Below, piece after piece: positions 24,574 through 34,580 of a DNA stretch of 64,000 nucleotides; within the stretch, counting starts at the first letter, position 1; the number at the start of each line of letters is the position of its first letter. The position numbers and the translations under genes are program-made. The DNA is from Callaeas wilsoni. Lineage: Eukaryota; Chordata; Aves; Passeriformes; Callaeidae. Under the pieces are notes generated by a model. The model had not been told where the DNA came from and searched no databases. It saw only the letters and a list, made by a program, of their open reading frames with translations. Location: NCBI GenBank assembly GCA_013398955.1, contig VWPU01009616.1, forward strand, positions 124,001-188,000, written 5' to 3'.

Positions 24574-26729
24574 CTCTAAGGCTGCTGAGTCCAACAATTC
24601 ACTGAGTTACTTAAAAAATCAAAATGCCTTTCCAACAAGCTGAGGTGCTGATGTCCCCAGGCCAAAGGCACAAGTGCTGCTGCAAGGGTTTTGCTCAGAG
24701 CCCTCCCAGTCTTCTCAGGTAGGTGCTGGAGCTCTTGTTGCCTTCTGGAAAACTTGCCCAGGGAATCACATCAGTGGAAAACTAACCCACAACATTTTGT
24801 GCTGTTTTAGATCTCTGAAGTGGCTCAGCACACGAATCCAAGTGGAAAGGAATTGGGGAAGGGGGCAGCAGCAGAGAGGAGAAGCCAGGATCTCCTCTTT
24901 TCCCAGCCGTGCAACTGCACCTGGAGCATCTGATCCTCCTTCTCCTCCTCCTCCTCCCACAGCTCAGACTTTGATGCCAGAGGAGCTATTTTGGTGCAAA
25001 CTGGGTGTGAAGGGAACACAAGCCATGGTGTCCTACATAGCAGCCTGCTGGCAGTGATGGCACAGAGAGTCCTGACTCACGTCCCCTTCACGGAAATTTC
25101 TTCTCCAAAGTTTACATCACCTGGCAGCTTTTTATTATTTTTATTATTTGGATGCCTGGCAATCAGTGTTTGCAACTCCTCTCTCTGTCAGGAGTACAAA
25201 TATAGCAGAAGACAACATCCAGGATGCTACCAGTGATCAGAAATTAATTATGGCTTTACAAAAGGAAGGATTATTTTGTTCCTATTGTATCCCAATGAAA
25301 GGATGTTGCTGACAGGGGGTGTTTTACTTCGTTCTCACTGTTGGGGTTTATTCACATCATCAGAGTTTAGCCTCTCAACCAACTTTTAAAGGTTTGTAGC
25401 AGCAAAATAAACCAAAAACCTTTCCTTTTTCCACAATCACGTCCAAGCAAGGTTCAGGATGTTCTCCCCCCAGCCTGGCCAAGCTTCTCTGTGGCATCCA
25501 AATCTCTCCCTGTTCCATGCCATAAGGTCTTGCAAATCCTGCTGAGGAGTGGCTCCAGATCCTCAGATTATGGAAGTTTCTGCTCCAGCAGAAGGCCTGG
25601 ACTGTGCATATCCCAAAACATACAATAAGACCCCCAAAGGCTGGGATTTGCCAGTGGGCACTGGAGCAGATGGCTTTGGGAATCTGGCCAGAGTAAGAGC
25701 TCTCCATCCCAGCCTGGTCAACCAGGCAGATCATCAAATCTGCTGCACTGTCTGAAAAGTGCTGGATCAAAGGGATCCACAAAGAAGGATCTCAAATTCC
25801 TTCTAAAATCTGTTCTAAATCTCCAAGACAACACCTCCTCTCCACCTCTTTATTATTTGAAGATAATAAGGAATGACATCACAATCTTCCAGTATCCAGA
25901 GTTTGTCCTTTTCCTCCTAACACCTTTGGAAAAGGAAGGAATTGTTCTAACCTGAAGATCTCATCTCCTGCTCTGGTCATTTTATCTCCAAACCTGCCTG
26001 GTTTTGTCTGACAAAGGAAGACTTGAGCTATGCTTTTCCCACATCTCATCGTGTTTAGGCTGAGATGAAGGCCCAGCCCAGGTGGCTGCCATGGGAGCAA
26101 GAAGCTGGGTGGACCTTTGGTCAGCCCCAGCACACCTGGTCCTGTGTTTTCATGCAGTTTGTAAAATTTTCAGCCTTCCAGAATAACAGATTGGGTGAAG
26201 GAAAATTGGCCTCATGATGGCAGAAAGCTGCTTGCAATTCCCTGCCCACAGAACAGACCCGAGTCTAATCTGATTCCTGCTAGGTTCGGGTCCACATCCA
26301 TAGACAAAATTATTCCAGGTTTGGATCAGTAGTGCCAGGGACTGTGAAAATGCCTGAAATGTCCATTAAACCCTATTTGTGTGCATTCCAGTCTCCTCTT
26401 CACACCTATCCAGACACTTTATTGATCTGATAGGAATACTCATTGTGGGGAGTGCCCTTGGGAGACAGATGTAAATATGTTTTACAAGGGTTTGTCCAAA
26501 TTTCAAAACAATAAATGCAGTAGCCTTATAACTCCTGAAGTTCCCGAAAAAATGACCTAACTTGCATTTTCTCTGCAGCCAAGGCACTTCTGCCTCCAGG
26601 TCAGTCCTGCTGCATAACAAAGGACTGGTACTTGGGTAGAGCCTTCCTGGGTGTTTGGAACACAGAGAAGGTTCAGATGTGAGGAAAAAGCCCTGGTGCC
26701 CTGAGAGCATGAGGATGAGAGCAGGATTT
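24574..26729. other. Intronic sequence, nothing recognised
   Basis: Holds a short CTC-type triplet repeat near 24932-24957. An open frame of 135 codons on the minus strand (25375-25782) has no motif I recognise. No RNA gene or CR1 is seen. Confidence 0.5.
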
Positions 26730-26972
26730 CATGGAATCACAGAATGTCCTGAGTTGGAATGGACCCGCAAGGATCACTGATCCAACTGCTGACCCTGCAC
26801 AGACACCCCAACAATCCCACCCTGTGCATCCCTGAGAGCGCTGTCCAAATGCTCCTGGAGCTCCAGCAGCCTTGGGGATGTGCCCATTCCCTGGGGAGCC
26901 TTTCCAGTGCCCCACCACCCTCTGGGAGAAGAATCTTTTCCTGATTTCCAACCCTGACACCGCTCCAGCCAC
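26730..26972 (-). mobile_element. CR1 3' end, type B, about 240 bp
   Basis: CATGGAATCACAGAATGTCC, TGAGTTGGAATGGACCC, CACCCCAACAATCCCACCC, CTCCTGGAGCTCCAGCAGCC and ATTCCCTGGGGAGCC. Antisense orientation of a subtype clearly different from type A. Confidence 0.95.
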
Positions 26973-27571
26973 CCAAGTCTGATGGCAACCCCAGGGCATG
27001 GACACCCAGAGCTGCCCTTCTCCCAGCATCACCTCAATACTCCACCTCCACTCCACCTCCTCCAAGCGCTGTGCATTAATCTGGGAATTTATTATTTAAC
27101 ATGGATCTTCCATCTGCAGGGCTGTGCAGACTTGTGGCTTTGACACCAGAGCTGGGAGGTGGCAGCACAGCCAGGCAGGCACATTAAAGAGCAGAGCAGT
27201 GACACTACCTGCTGGGAATTCAGGTTTTTCTCCTATGAAGTTACGAGAGGAAACATTTGTAGTGCGTCTCGGTGACATCTCTGGGAATAATCCCCACTGA
27301 GCCCCTTCCCCTGTGCTTCTTAAGAAGTCACTACCTACCCTTATGTTTGGAAATCTGTTTCTAAGCAGCTTTACCTCATTTCAGCTCAGTCTTACAACAG
27401 GAGCTCCACCGTCCCCTGCAGCAAAGCTGTGAATACATTCTAGGTCACCTCCCCAGGCCAGGTTTTCCTCCCCAGTTCAAACCAGTTGCTCTATGGAACA
27501 GCACATGCAGAGAAGCAAAACAGCCTCAGCCCCTTTTTGTTTCCATCAGAACAAAACTCTTTCAGGAGTTT

Positions 27572-27766
27572 CAGCTCCAACCCACCAGCTCCCATGGAAT
27601 TGCCTCTGTCTAAAAGTTGCCCAGAGAAGCTGCGGCTGCCCCATCCCTGAAAGTGTCCAAGGCTAGATTGGAGCAGTCTGGGACAGTGGAAGGTGTCCCT
27701 GCTCATTGGAATGAGATGGGCTTTAAGGTCCCTTCCCACCCAAACCTTTCTGGGATTCTGTGATTT
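27572..27766 (+). mobile_element. CR1 3' end, type A, with non-canonical 5' flank shared with the copy at 41.8 kb
   Basis: The CR1 part begins at about 27612 (GTTGCCCAGAGAAGCTGCGG) and ends in CTGGGATTCTGTGATTT. The preceding 40 bp (GCTCCAACCCACCAGCTCCC, then TGCCTCTGTCTAAAAG) are not CR1 consensus as I know it. They recur in front of the CR1 copy at 41842. Confidence 0.85.
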
Positions 27767-27879
27767 CACATTCAGCTGATGTCTGTCAGAAAGCAGCACG
27801 TCCTCTGATACTGGAGAGAATCATGCACAGCGCAATTTACGAATATATTATAAATTAGAATTATAAATGTGGCTCACAG

Positions 27880-28165
27880 CTGATGTCACTTCAATTCACA
27901 TCATGCAGATCCCATCAAAACAATGCATCTTCCGTGAAATAATTCGGCATCCTCAAGTAGCAGGAAAGGGGCTCTTTGCCTATAACGTGAGCCTCTCCTT
28001 TATTTTAATACAACATTAAATATGCGCAGTTAAGCACTCAAAAGTCAGGAAATGAGAAATGCAAGGCTCATAGAGCTTTAACTCTGCCTCCTCTAGGATA
28101 TTAATTATGTTGTCATCTTTTATCAGATCATTGCATACTGTTTCTTAAATAATCTTTTTCCGCAA
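27880..28165. promoter_or_regulatory. Candidate conserved non-coding element
   Basis: Repeat-free AT-rich stretch dense in developmental-factor-like motifs: ACAATGCATCTTCC, CAACATTAAATATGCGC, GGATATTAATTATG and CTTTTATCAGATCATTGC. It has no coding potential. The call is by composition only. Confidence 0.3.
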
Positions 28166-28375
28166 CCTTTCCCACATCCATACATTCCAGAGCAGCCCTG
28201 GATGGCTCTACTGGAAACCAGAGGGATTCATAATGAGGAGAGGACACATCGAAGGATTCACGTTTCCATTCTGCCTTGGACTTCCTTGGCTTCCCAGAGA
28301 TAAAATGTGCAACTTAAAATGTTAAAATCCCGCTTGGTTTTCACTGCTGTTCATCCCAGGGCTGCAAAGTGTTAC

Positions 28376-28665
28376 CATGGAATCAGAATCGTGGGATGTC
28401 CTGAGTTAGGAGGGACCCACCGGGATCATCCAGTCCAGCTGCTGGCCCTGCACAGACACCCCAACAATCCCACCCTGGGCATCCCTGAGAGTGTTGTCCA
28501 AGCACTCCTGGAGCTCTGGCAGCCTTGGGAACGTCACCATTCCCTGGGGAGCTGTTCCAGTGCCCAACACCCTCTGAGGGAAGAACCTTTTCCTGATATC
28601 CAACATAAACCTCTCCTGACACAGCTCCAGCCATTCCCTGGGTCCTGTCCCTGGTCACAGTAGAA
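28376..28665 (-). mobile_element. CR1 3' end, type B, about 290 bp
   Basis: CATGGAATCAGAATCGTGGG, GTCCTGAGTTAGGAGGGACC, GACACCCCAACAATCCCACC, ATCCAACATAAACC and CTGGGTCCTGTCCCTGGTCA. It is the longest type B copy. Confidence 0.95.
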
Positions 28666-28802
28666 GTCCCCCTGACTTCACCCATTGTTCTTCCCTCTGT
28701 ACTGAACAATAACGTGTTGAAACTGGTTCTTCCTAGTGCTGAAACACATTTTAGGACAAAGTAATAATTTCATTTTATATGGTAAAATTTCCTTTGTACT
28801 TG

Positions 28803-28849
28803 CAATATTATATATAATATATAGATATGTAATATTATATATATGTAAG
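28803..28849. repeat. AT-rich simple repeat
   Basis: Imperfect TATA and AATATTATATATAA alternation, about 47 bp, partly self-complementary. Confidence 0.85.
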
Positions 28850-28920
28850 AACACCTTGTCCTTATCTACAGACTAATTTTCCATACAAAAGGGGAAAGAA
28901 TTGCATATTTTGCACTTAAT

Positions 28921-28969
28921 GATGGAATCAGAGTATCCTGAGCTGGAAGGGACACACAGAATAATGATG
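28921..28969 (-). mobile_element. CR1 3' tail, type B
   Basis: GATGGAATCAGAGTATCCTG, AGCTGGAAGGGACACACAG. It is a 49-bp stub. Confidence 0.8.
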
Positions 28970-29646
28970 GATACAGAGAGACCTCTCTTCGGGAAAGGCA
29001 CAAAACTTCCAGTCCTTGAAAATTAAATATTAATATTCCACCTCTTTTTTGTTTCACGGTGTATTCCCAAGACCTGATTCCATCCCACTGACTTCCACTG
29101 GAGCTGAACTGCTCCCTACAGAGTATCTCTACAGGGCTGGCAAAATTAATCCCTTTTTTCTTTTTTCCCCTTTCCTCTTGTTGTCTCCTCATTGAATATT
29201 TAAGGAATAGAGCACACAGACAAAACAGCAGCTTCCCACCTCCATGCTGGACTTTGAGGTGTCACTAAGAGTTACAGACAGGCTCTTCCTCCATGAGAGC
29301 CCCAAACCCCAACAAAAAATCCGGGTTTGTAGTGGGTAAATTATAAATAAGCAGGAATAGTCTCAGGGCTGCATGAAGAGCTGACATCCTCTGGCAGCCA
29401 GGTGAGGTCCAAAGCTGGGGGATGCTCCCACTCCCCCCAAAAAAGCAGCTGCACAACCTCATGGAGATTTTTTGTTCCCCCAGGGGCGGGTCGGATGCTG
29501 TTACAGGTAAGGTGAGTTGTCATATGGCTGATTTGAAATAAGTGTGGGTCTGTGCATAAGACTAACTGCATTACAGCAGCTTTCAAATCACCATGACAAC
29601 CCTGGGTTTATAGGCAAGGTGATTTTATAGATATATTTATTTATAC

Positions 29647-29689
<43 letters not shown>

Positions 29690-30778
29690 TCAGCAAGATG
29701 TGTGTGGGCCTTGTTGGGATAATGAGCAATGATGGGTCTCTGTCCCAAGGAACTTCCAAACTGAATTTGGCACCCCAGGGCATGGAGCATGTCCACTCTG
29801 GGCAGTTGGGAGGGTGGAAAACAGACCACAGGTATTTTCCGTAATGATTTCAAAACTCAGCCAGATGAATCCACAGTGTACACATGTGATTTCTTATCTT
29901 TTACCGGGAAAAAGAGTGGGGAAAAAACCCCATCTCTTCCTCTAAATAATGCTTCTCCATGGCATTTTTCTCCCACACAAACAGCTGAGTTGCAGGATTG
30001 TTTGTTCCCCTGAGACCAAGGTTTGGTTGGAGATTCCAAAAGCACTGGGAGCGCATCGTATCCCTGGCCTGTGCTCCAGGCATGTGGCACAGATAACCAG
30101 GTTATCTCCCAGGCAGGGAAATCCCAGGCCATTTCCATAATTTATAGATGAGCTCAGCTGAATGAACCCGACACGAAATTGTCACCGTCTGTTGAACAAA
30201 CTGTGTGGAACTGTTGAACAAAGGGACATTTTCGCATCTGGCATCACACAACAGAGGCCCCACACGAGCAGCTGTGCAAAGCTGGCGCTGGTAATTGTGT
30301 TTCAGCACAAGCATTTCTGCTCAAAGATGTCTATTCCCAGCCTAACCCCAACCAAACACTATTCTTGCTAATATGTGTGTAAAGGTAATCTAATAATATC
30401 TTTTCTTGCAGAGGATGTTTACAAGAAACCCTCTTTTTGTCGGGGAAATCACTTATTGATTCCTGTCTCTCACCAAATGCACCTGAGACCTCGCCGTGGC
30501 CCAGAGGCTTAAATGTCACGGCCCAGCTCGCAGCCATCCATTAACCTCTCTCAGGCCCTCAGGACGGGTTCCCACGTGCAGATTCCACGCTGGGAATGCT
30601 CCTTGGCCTGTGTTGGCTTCTCCACCATGGCCAGAAATTGCCTGGGATAGTGCCAGAGCCAGCCCCGCTGTGCCAAAGACGTGCCCAAAAGGGACCGGTG
30701 TGGAAGGGCCAAGGGGCATCTCCACAGCACAATTTAATGCACAGGGACGAGTCAGGCTGTGCTTTATGCATTAATTCC
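28970..30778. other. Intronic sequence with a microsatellite, otherwise nothing recognised
   Basis: No CR1 over 1.8 kb and no exon or RNA gene. The ATAG microsatellite at 29647-29689 is the only defined feature. Confidence 0.5.
29647..29689. repeat. (ATAG)n microsatellite
   Basis: Nearly 11 perfect tetranucleotide units, likely polymorphic in length. The minus-strand translation gives a meaningless SIYL repeat. Confidence 0.97.
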
Positions 30779-31018
30779 CACTGCCAGAGGGCAGGGTTAG
30801 GTGGGATATTGGGAAGGAATCCATCCCTGTGAGGGTGGGGAGGCCCTAGCACAGGGTGCCCAGAGAAGCTGTGGCTGTCCCTGGATCCCTGGGAGTGTCC
30901 AAGGCCAGCTTGGAGTAACCTGAGACAGTGGCAGTTTTTCCTGTCCCTGGCAGGGGGTTGGAACTGGATGAGCTTTAAAGTCCCTTCCAGTCCAAATCAT
31001 TCTGTCATTCCATGATTT
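30779..31018 (+). mobile_element. CR1 3' end, type A, about 240 bp
   Basis: CACTGCCAGAGGGCAGGG, ATTGGGAAGGAATCC, CAGAGAAGCTGTGGCTGTCC and the terminus CATTCTGTCATTCCATGATT. Sense orientation. Confidence 0.95.
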
Positions 31019-32305
31019 ACACTGGGCTTATTTCCCACTCCTGATGCACAGAGCATTTCTAGATAAGTGATGGTATCTCAGTTCCTCCGGATGATGCCTT
31101 TCCTGGGTGCTATTTTTTCCACTAATGTGTTAAACTATTGAAGCATTGCTACACTGGGGGAGAGGGGGAACGGGGAGTAGAACTATTTTAAAACTTTGCT
31201 CTTCCTTCTCTCTGTAATCATGGATCTCTTCTGCTTTTCATTGCTATGTACAGCTCAGTATCCAGGCAGTTTCCCTCTCCATCTGCCACGAGGAGCTGCA
31301 ATTCAGGGAATTATTTCAGTTTAAGATGGCTGCTCTGAGAGAAAAGAAACACATCCTGTCTCCTACCCCTGGATTTGGACTTCCTACATCCTTTTCCTTT
31401 CATCTGAAAGCAAAGTCCTTCACTCCCCAGGGATGCTGTTGCTCTTTATTTGTGAGCAGATGCAGCGGCTATGAAAGGAAGATGTTCCTGCTCTGCCAGA
31501 ACTCACTTTTTGGCTGAAGGGACCACAAAGGGAAATTCTAAAACTTCTGTTATTCACAGACTAACTGGTCTGAATGTCTTGTGAACACTTGTGCTACTGA
31601 GCTTCTTTAGGAGAAAAGGAAAAAGCTTTTTCCCCTCAAATATCCCTGACAATAAACACAGAGACAACACCTGTGAAACCGTCAGGGTTTGCCTCGACTT
31701 CCTGCTGTAAAACCTCCGACCCTTTGCAAAGGGCTCCAGAAAGTTCTCAGCCAGCTCCTCCCAACCCTTGGACCTGCTAACCTGCCCTGTACAAAGCTAA
31801 ACACATTTTACTGCACTGCAGGTGCAGGTTGAAAAGGCAGAGCCGCTCAAAACGCACGAAAAACTCCACGTTGCAAACATGGAAACAGCTCCTGAGAGAC
31901 AGAGAAACTCTTCAAAATAGCTCCTTGATTCATTAGAAACAACAGCAAGGTTGACACATCCCCCACGTTTCATCCCACCCGTGGATTCATTACAGGCACC
32001 AGAGAGATGCAGGCGCTGAGGAACCGAATTCCTTCCCCCACCTTTCTTCCCCACTAAAGCTCTCGCTGGGTTTTATCTGTAACTTCAGCAACAGCTTGAA
32101 TTGCTGGGGAACTTGACAGGGTGATTTATCATAGCTTGTTGCATTTTTCCCAGAACATCCCAAGCAGATGATATTATGATATAAAGGAGGGGGGGGAGAA
32201 ACAAGATGTAGTCATTGTACATGACAAAAGCTCATTATTAGGGCATCACAAAACAAAATAGAAGAAGATTAGGGGCAGATAATGACAACCGGTGCTGAAG
32301 ACAGA

Positions 32306-32306
<1 letters not shown>
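31019..32306. other. Intronic sequence, nothing recognised
   Basis: No CR1 and no exon. A G run (AGGAGGGGGGGGGAGAAAC, about 32186-32204) looks like a polypurine tract, but I find no long terminal repeat around it. Confidence 0.5.

Positions 32307-32359
<53 letters not shown>
32307..32359 (+). repeat. 53-nt uninterrupted poly-A run
   Basis: Fifty-three consecutive A between ACAGAC and GACAATCAGACAG. CR1 does not end in poly-A, so this is either a simple-repeat expansion or the tail of another retroposed sequence. No clear target-site duplication is visible. The length is long enough to be unreliable in an assembly. Confidence 0.97.
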
Positions 32360-32361
<2 letters not shown>

Positions 32362-32451
32362 CAATCAGACAGTTGAATGAACAAAAAGGTGTAAAAATAG
32401 GCTGAGAAGGACCTCTAACCCAGCCTGCCCTGGAGGCAGGTTCAGCTTTAC

Positions 32452-32687
32452 CTGTGTCAGTCCCAACAGATGTTTGTGAGAGTCCACAGCAACACCAATG
32501 CCCTGTGCTAAGTAATCACCTGCAAAAACATCAGTGGAATTCTGAAAAGCCCCACACTGAGCCACAACTGCTGATGAAACTGAATTTAAGAGGGAAGAAA
32601 TAGCTTGCCATATTGCAAAGGAATAGGAACCCCTTGGTAATACAGAAAGGGCTGACTCCACGGATTCCCGGGGCTTGGGGAGGGGGC
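32452..32687 (-). other. Exon-like open segment, product unknown
   Basis: The minus strand has an acceptor-like TTTTCTTTCCTAG ending at 32688 and a strong donor-like CTGACACAG/GTAAAG at 32451-32450. The 236 bp between them are open throughout in one frame: two bases of a split codon, then 78 codons. The peptide includes ESVESALSVLPRG, SYSFAIWQAISSLLNSV, VVAQCGAFQNSTDV and DYLAQGIGVAVDSHKHLLG. It has an amphipathic or hydrophobic look and one potential N-glycosylation site (NST). I do not recognise the family. It could be a host exon on the same strand as MSRA, a remnant of an endogenous retroviral envelope-like gene, or a chance frame. The frame stays open past the donor until close to the poly-A run. 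Confidence 0.3.
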
Positions 32688-32689
32688 CT

Positions 32690-33678
32690 AGGAAAGAAAA
32701 TGTTTCTTTTCTCTCCAGAAGTCTCTCAGCTTTGGAATATTATTCTCCTCTGAGCTTGCTTCGGGATGGCACATGCTCATGACATCATTTTGCAGCAATA
32801 TTAGAGACAATAATACCAAATAAATAGATCTGAAACATAAAATTAAAATGTTTTCCTTTTTTTAACACATCCATCTGGGAAGTGCTTAAAAACATCTGGG
32901 AGAAACACAAGGATTTTGGATATGTCCTTCGAATTCCCAGAGTCTGGAGGGCAGGGTGGGTTTGAGCTCACATCTCTGTGGGTTGGTTTATTTATTTGGG
33001 TTGTGAAAGCCAGTTCCAGCTCCAGCACCCAGTGCTCATTTCTGACCCTCACGGAGACCTGGAGCCCATCCTTTTTTGAAAGGCTGGAAAATCACAAAGC
33101 TATGAGTGAAGAAGGACTTTGAAAGCTGTAAGGCAGAACCACAGGTGGGTGACCTACGAAGCAGAGTCTTCTTTTGGTGTTTATTGCACTAAATATCAGG
33201 GAGAGAAATATAAATCTTTTCTTGAGCCAGTGGTGAGTCAGAATGAAACAAAACCCTCACCATCCACCTGAAGGATGCCTCATCATCCACCTGAAAGCCA
33301 CGATGCTTGAAGGTGAAGTTATCCCTGTGTCAGGGCCAAGGCGACACCTGAATTCAGCTTCAGTCCTTGATGGGGTTACACAAAGCTCTGAGCCACTGCT
33401 ATGACCCACTTGAGAGTTCTTCATCCTTCATTTCATAATACCAATTTCACATCGGCACTGAAGTCAGTGCAGCTCCTCAAAAAAGGAGAAATAGGCACAG
33501 AAATGTCTAATCCGTGACCGGCAGCATCTCCCGTAGGTGCAGGTTGGCCTGCCCTGATTTGCCACAGCGCAGGTGACAAATGGTAGGAAGGACAAACTTA
33601 ACAGCTCTTCCTTAAAGTCTGTGGAGTAAATTCTTCCGAGCAGGACATGATCAGATCTCAATTAAAGCAGAAACAGCA
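32690..33678. other. Intronic sequence, nothing recognised
   Basis: One small tandem duplication of about 23 bp occurs near 33256-33300 (unit containing CATCCACCTGAA). Otherwise no repeat, RNA gene or exon is recognised. Confidence 0.5.
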
Positions 33679-33842
33679 CAGAATCACTGAGTCCCAGAAT
33701 CACAGAATGGTTCCGGTAGGAAGAGACTTTTAAAGCTCACTGTGTTCCAACCCCCTGCCATGGGCAGGGACACCTTCCACTATCCCAGGTTGCTCCAAGC
33801 CCCTGTCCAACCTGGCCTTGGACACTTCCAGGGATGGGACAG
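33679..33842 (-). mobile_element. CR1 3' end, type A, about 165 bp
   Basis: Doubled tail (CAGAATCACTGAGTCCC, AGAATCACAGAATGG), then CCCCCTGCCATGGGCAGGG and CCTGGCCTTGGACACTTCC, ending at CAGGGATGGGAC. The next 190 bp (to about 34030) carry a faint LINE-like antisense phrase (GAGGCTTTACTAAAAACCC) that I could not place with confidence. Confidence 0.93.
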
Positions 33843-34104
33843 CTGTCCTGGTTCTGTTTAAGGACATGCAAGCAAGGACTCCAAAACAAGAGGCCACATC
33901 CAAATGTCAGTTTGGTACCTGGCACGTGCTGCCTCACCCCTTCTGGGAAAGGCCCTGTTAATCTGGCCAAAACTGTGTCAGAGGCTTTACTAAAAACCCT
34001 GGGCCAACATCCCAGCCCACGTCCTGGCTGCATTTAGGTTCCTAATAGAGATGTATTTATTAGACTCCAGTTGGAGCGCATTGAAGTGCTGCGGGTTTGT
34101 GGGA

Positions 34105-34196
34105 TCCAGCTCTGCTGGGCTCGGCTCACAGCTGGGCTCAGCTCAGTGTAGCTGAAGTCAGTGATCCTGCCTCGTGTCAGCTCAGCTCATGCGGGC
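34105..34196. repeat. Imperfect GGCTCAGCTC-type short repeats
   Basis: Clustered decamer-like units: GCTGGGCTCGGCTCACAGC, TGGGCTCAGCTCAGTG and GTCAGCTCAGCTCATG. Low-complexity sequence with no coding sense. Confidence 0.6.
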
Positions 34197-34418
34197 TTTG
34201 CTTTTATCCAAAGGGCAGTGCCAGCACCCACTGCATATGCTGAACATAATTAAAGCCTCTTTCTTCAATTAAGCCCTTTGTCTTTGTCTAATAAGGCAGA
34301 ACCCAGTCAAATCTATGCATAACGCAGAGAAATGTGTAAACAAATGCCTCAGAGAATTCCTGTGCACATGTGGGTCTTGCAAATTTGATTTATTTCCTTT
34401 GGACCTTTACATCGTGGT

Positions 34419-34580
34419 CAGGCCCTGGCACAGCTGCCCAGGGCCGTGCTGGAGTCTCCATCCCTGGAGGGATTTAAAAGCCATGTGGATGTGGCACTTG
34501 GGGACATGGGTGAGTGGTGGCCTTGGCACCCGGTCACAGGTTGGACTTGACGGTCTTGGAGGTGTTTTCCAACATGAATG
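34419..34580 (+). mobile_element. CR1 3' end, type C, about 160 bp
   Basis: CAGGCCCTGGCACAGCTGCC, GGAGTCTCCATCCCTGGAGG, TTAAAAGCCATGTGGATGTG and TTGGAGGTGTTTTCCAAC. Sense orientation. It closely resembles the copy at 21931. Confidence 0.93.

Noticed and set aside
25375..25782. 135-codon minus-strand frame outside CR1
   Set aside because: No recognisable motif, no splice sites in suitable phase and no neighbouring frame that would continue it. Treated as chance.
29641..29690. Possible CRISPR-like or tandem array
   Set aside because: It is a plain tetranucleotide microsatellite without spacers. A CRISPR array is not expected in a vertebrate chromosome.
32186..32204. G-rich tract resembling a retroviral polypurine tract
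   Set aside because: No paired long terminal repeats or primer-binding site were seen around it, and the nearby exon-like frame is on the opposite strand.
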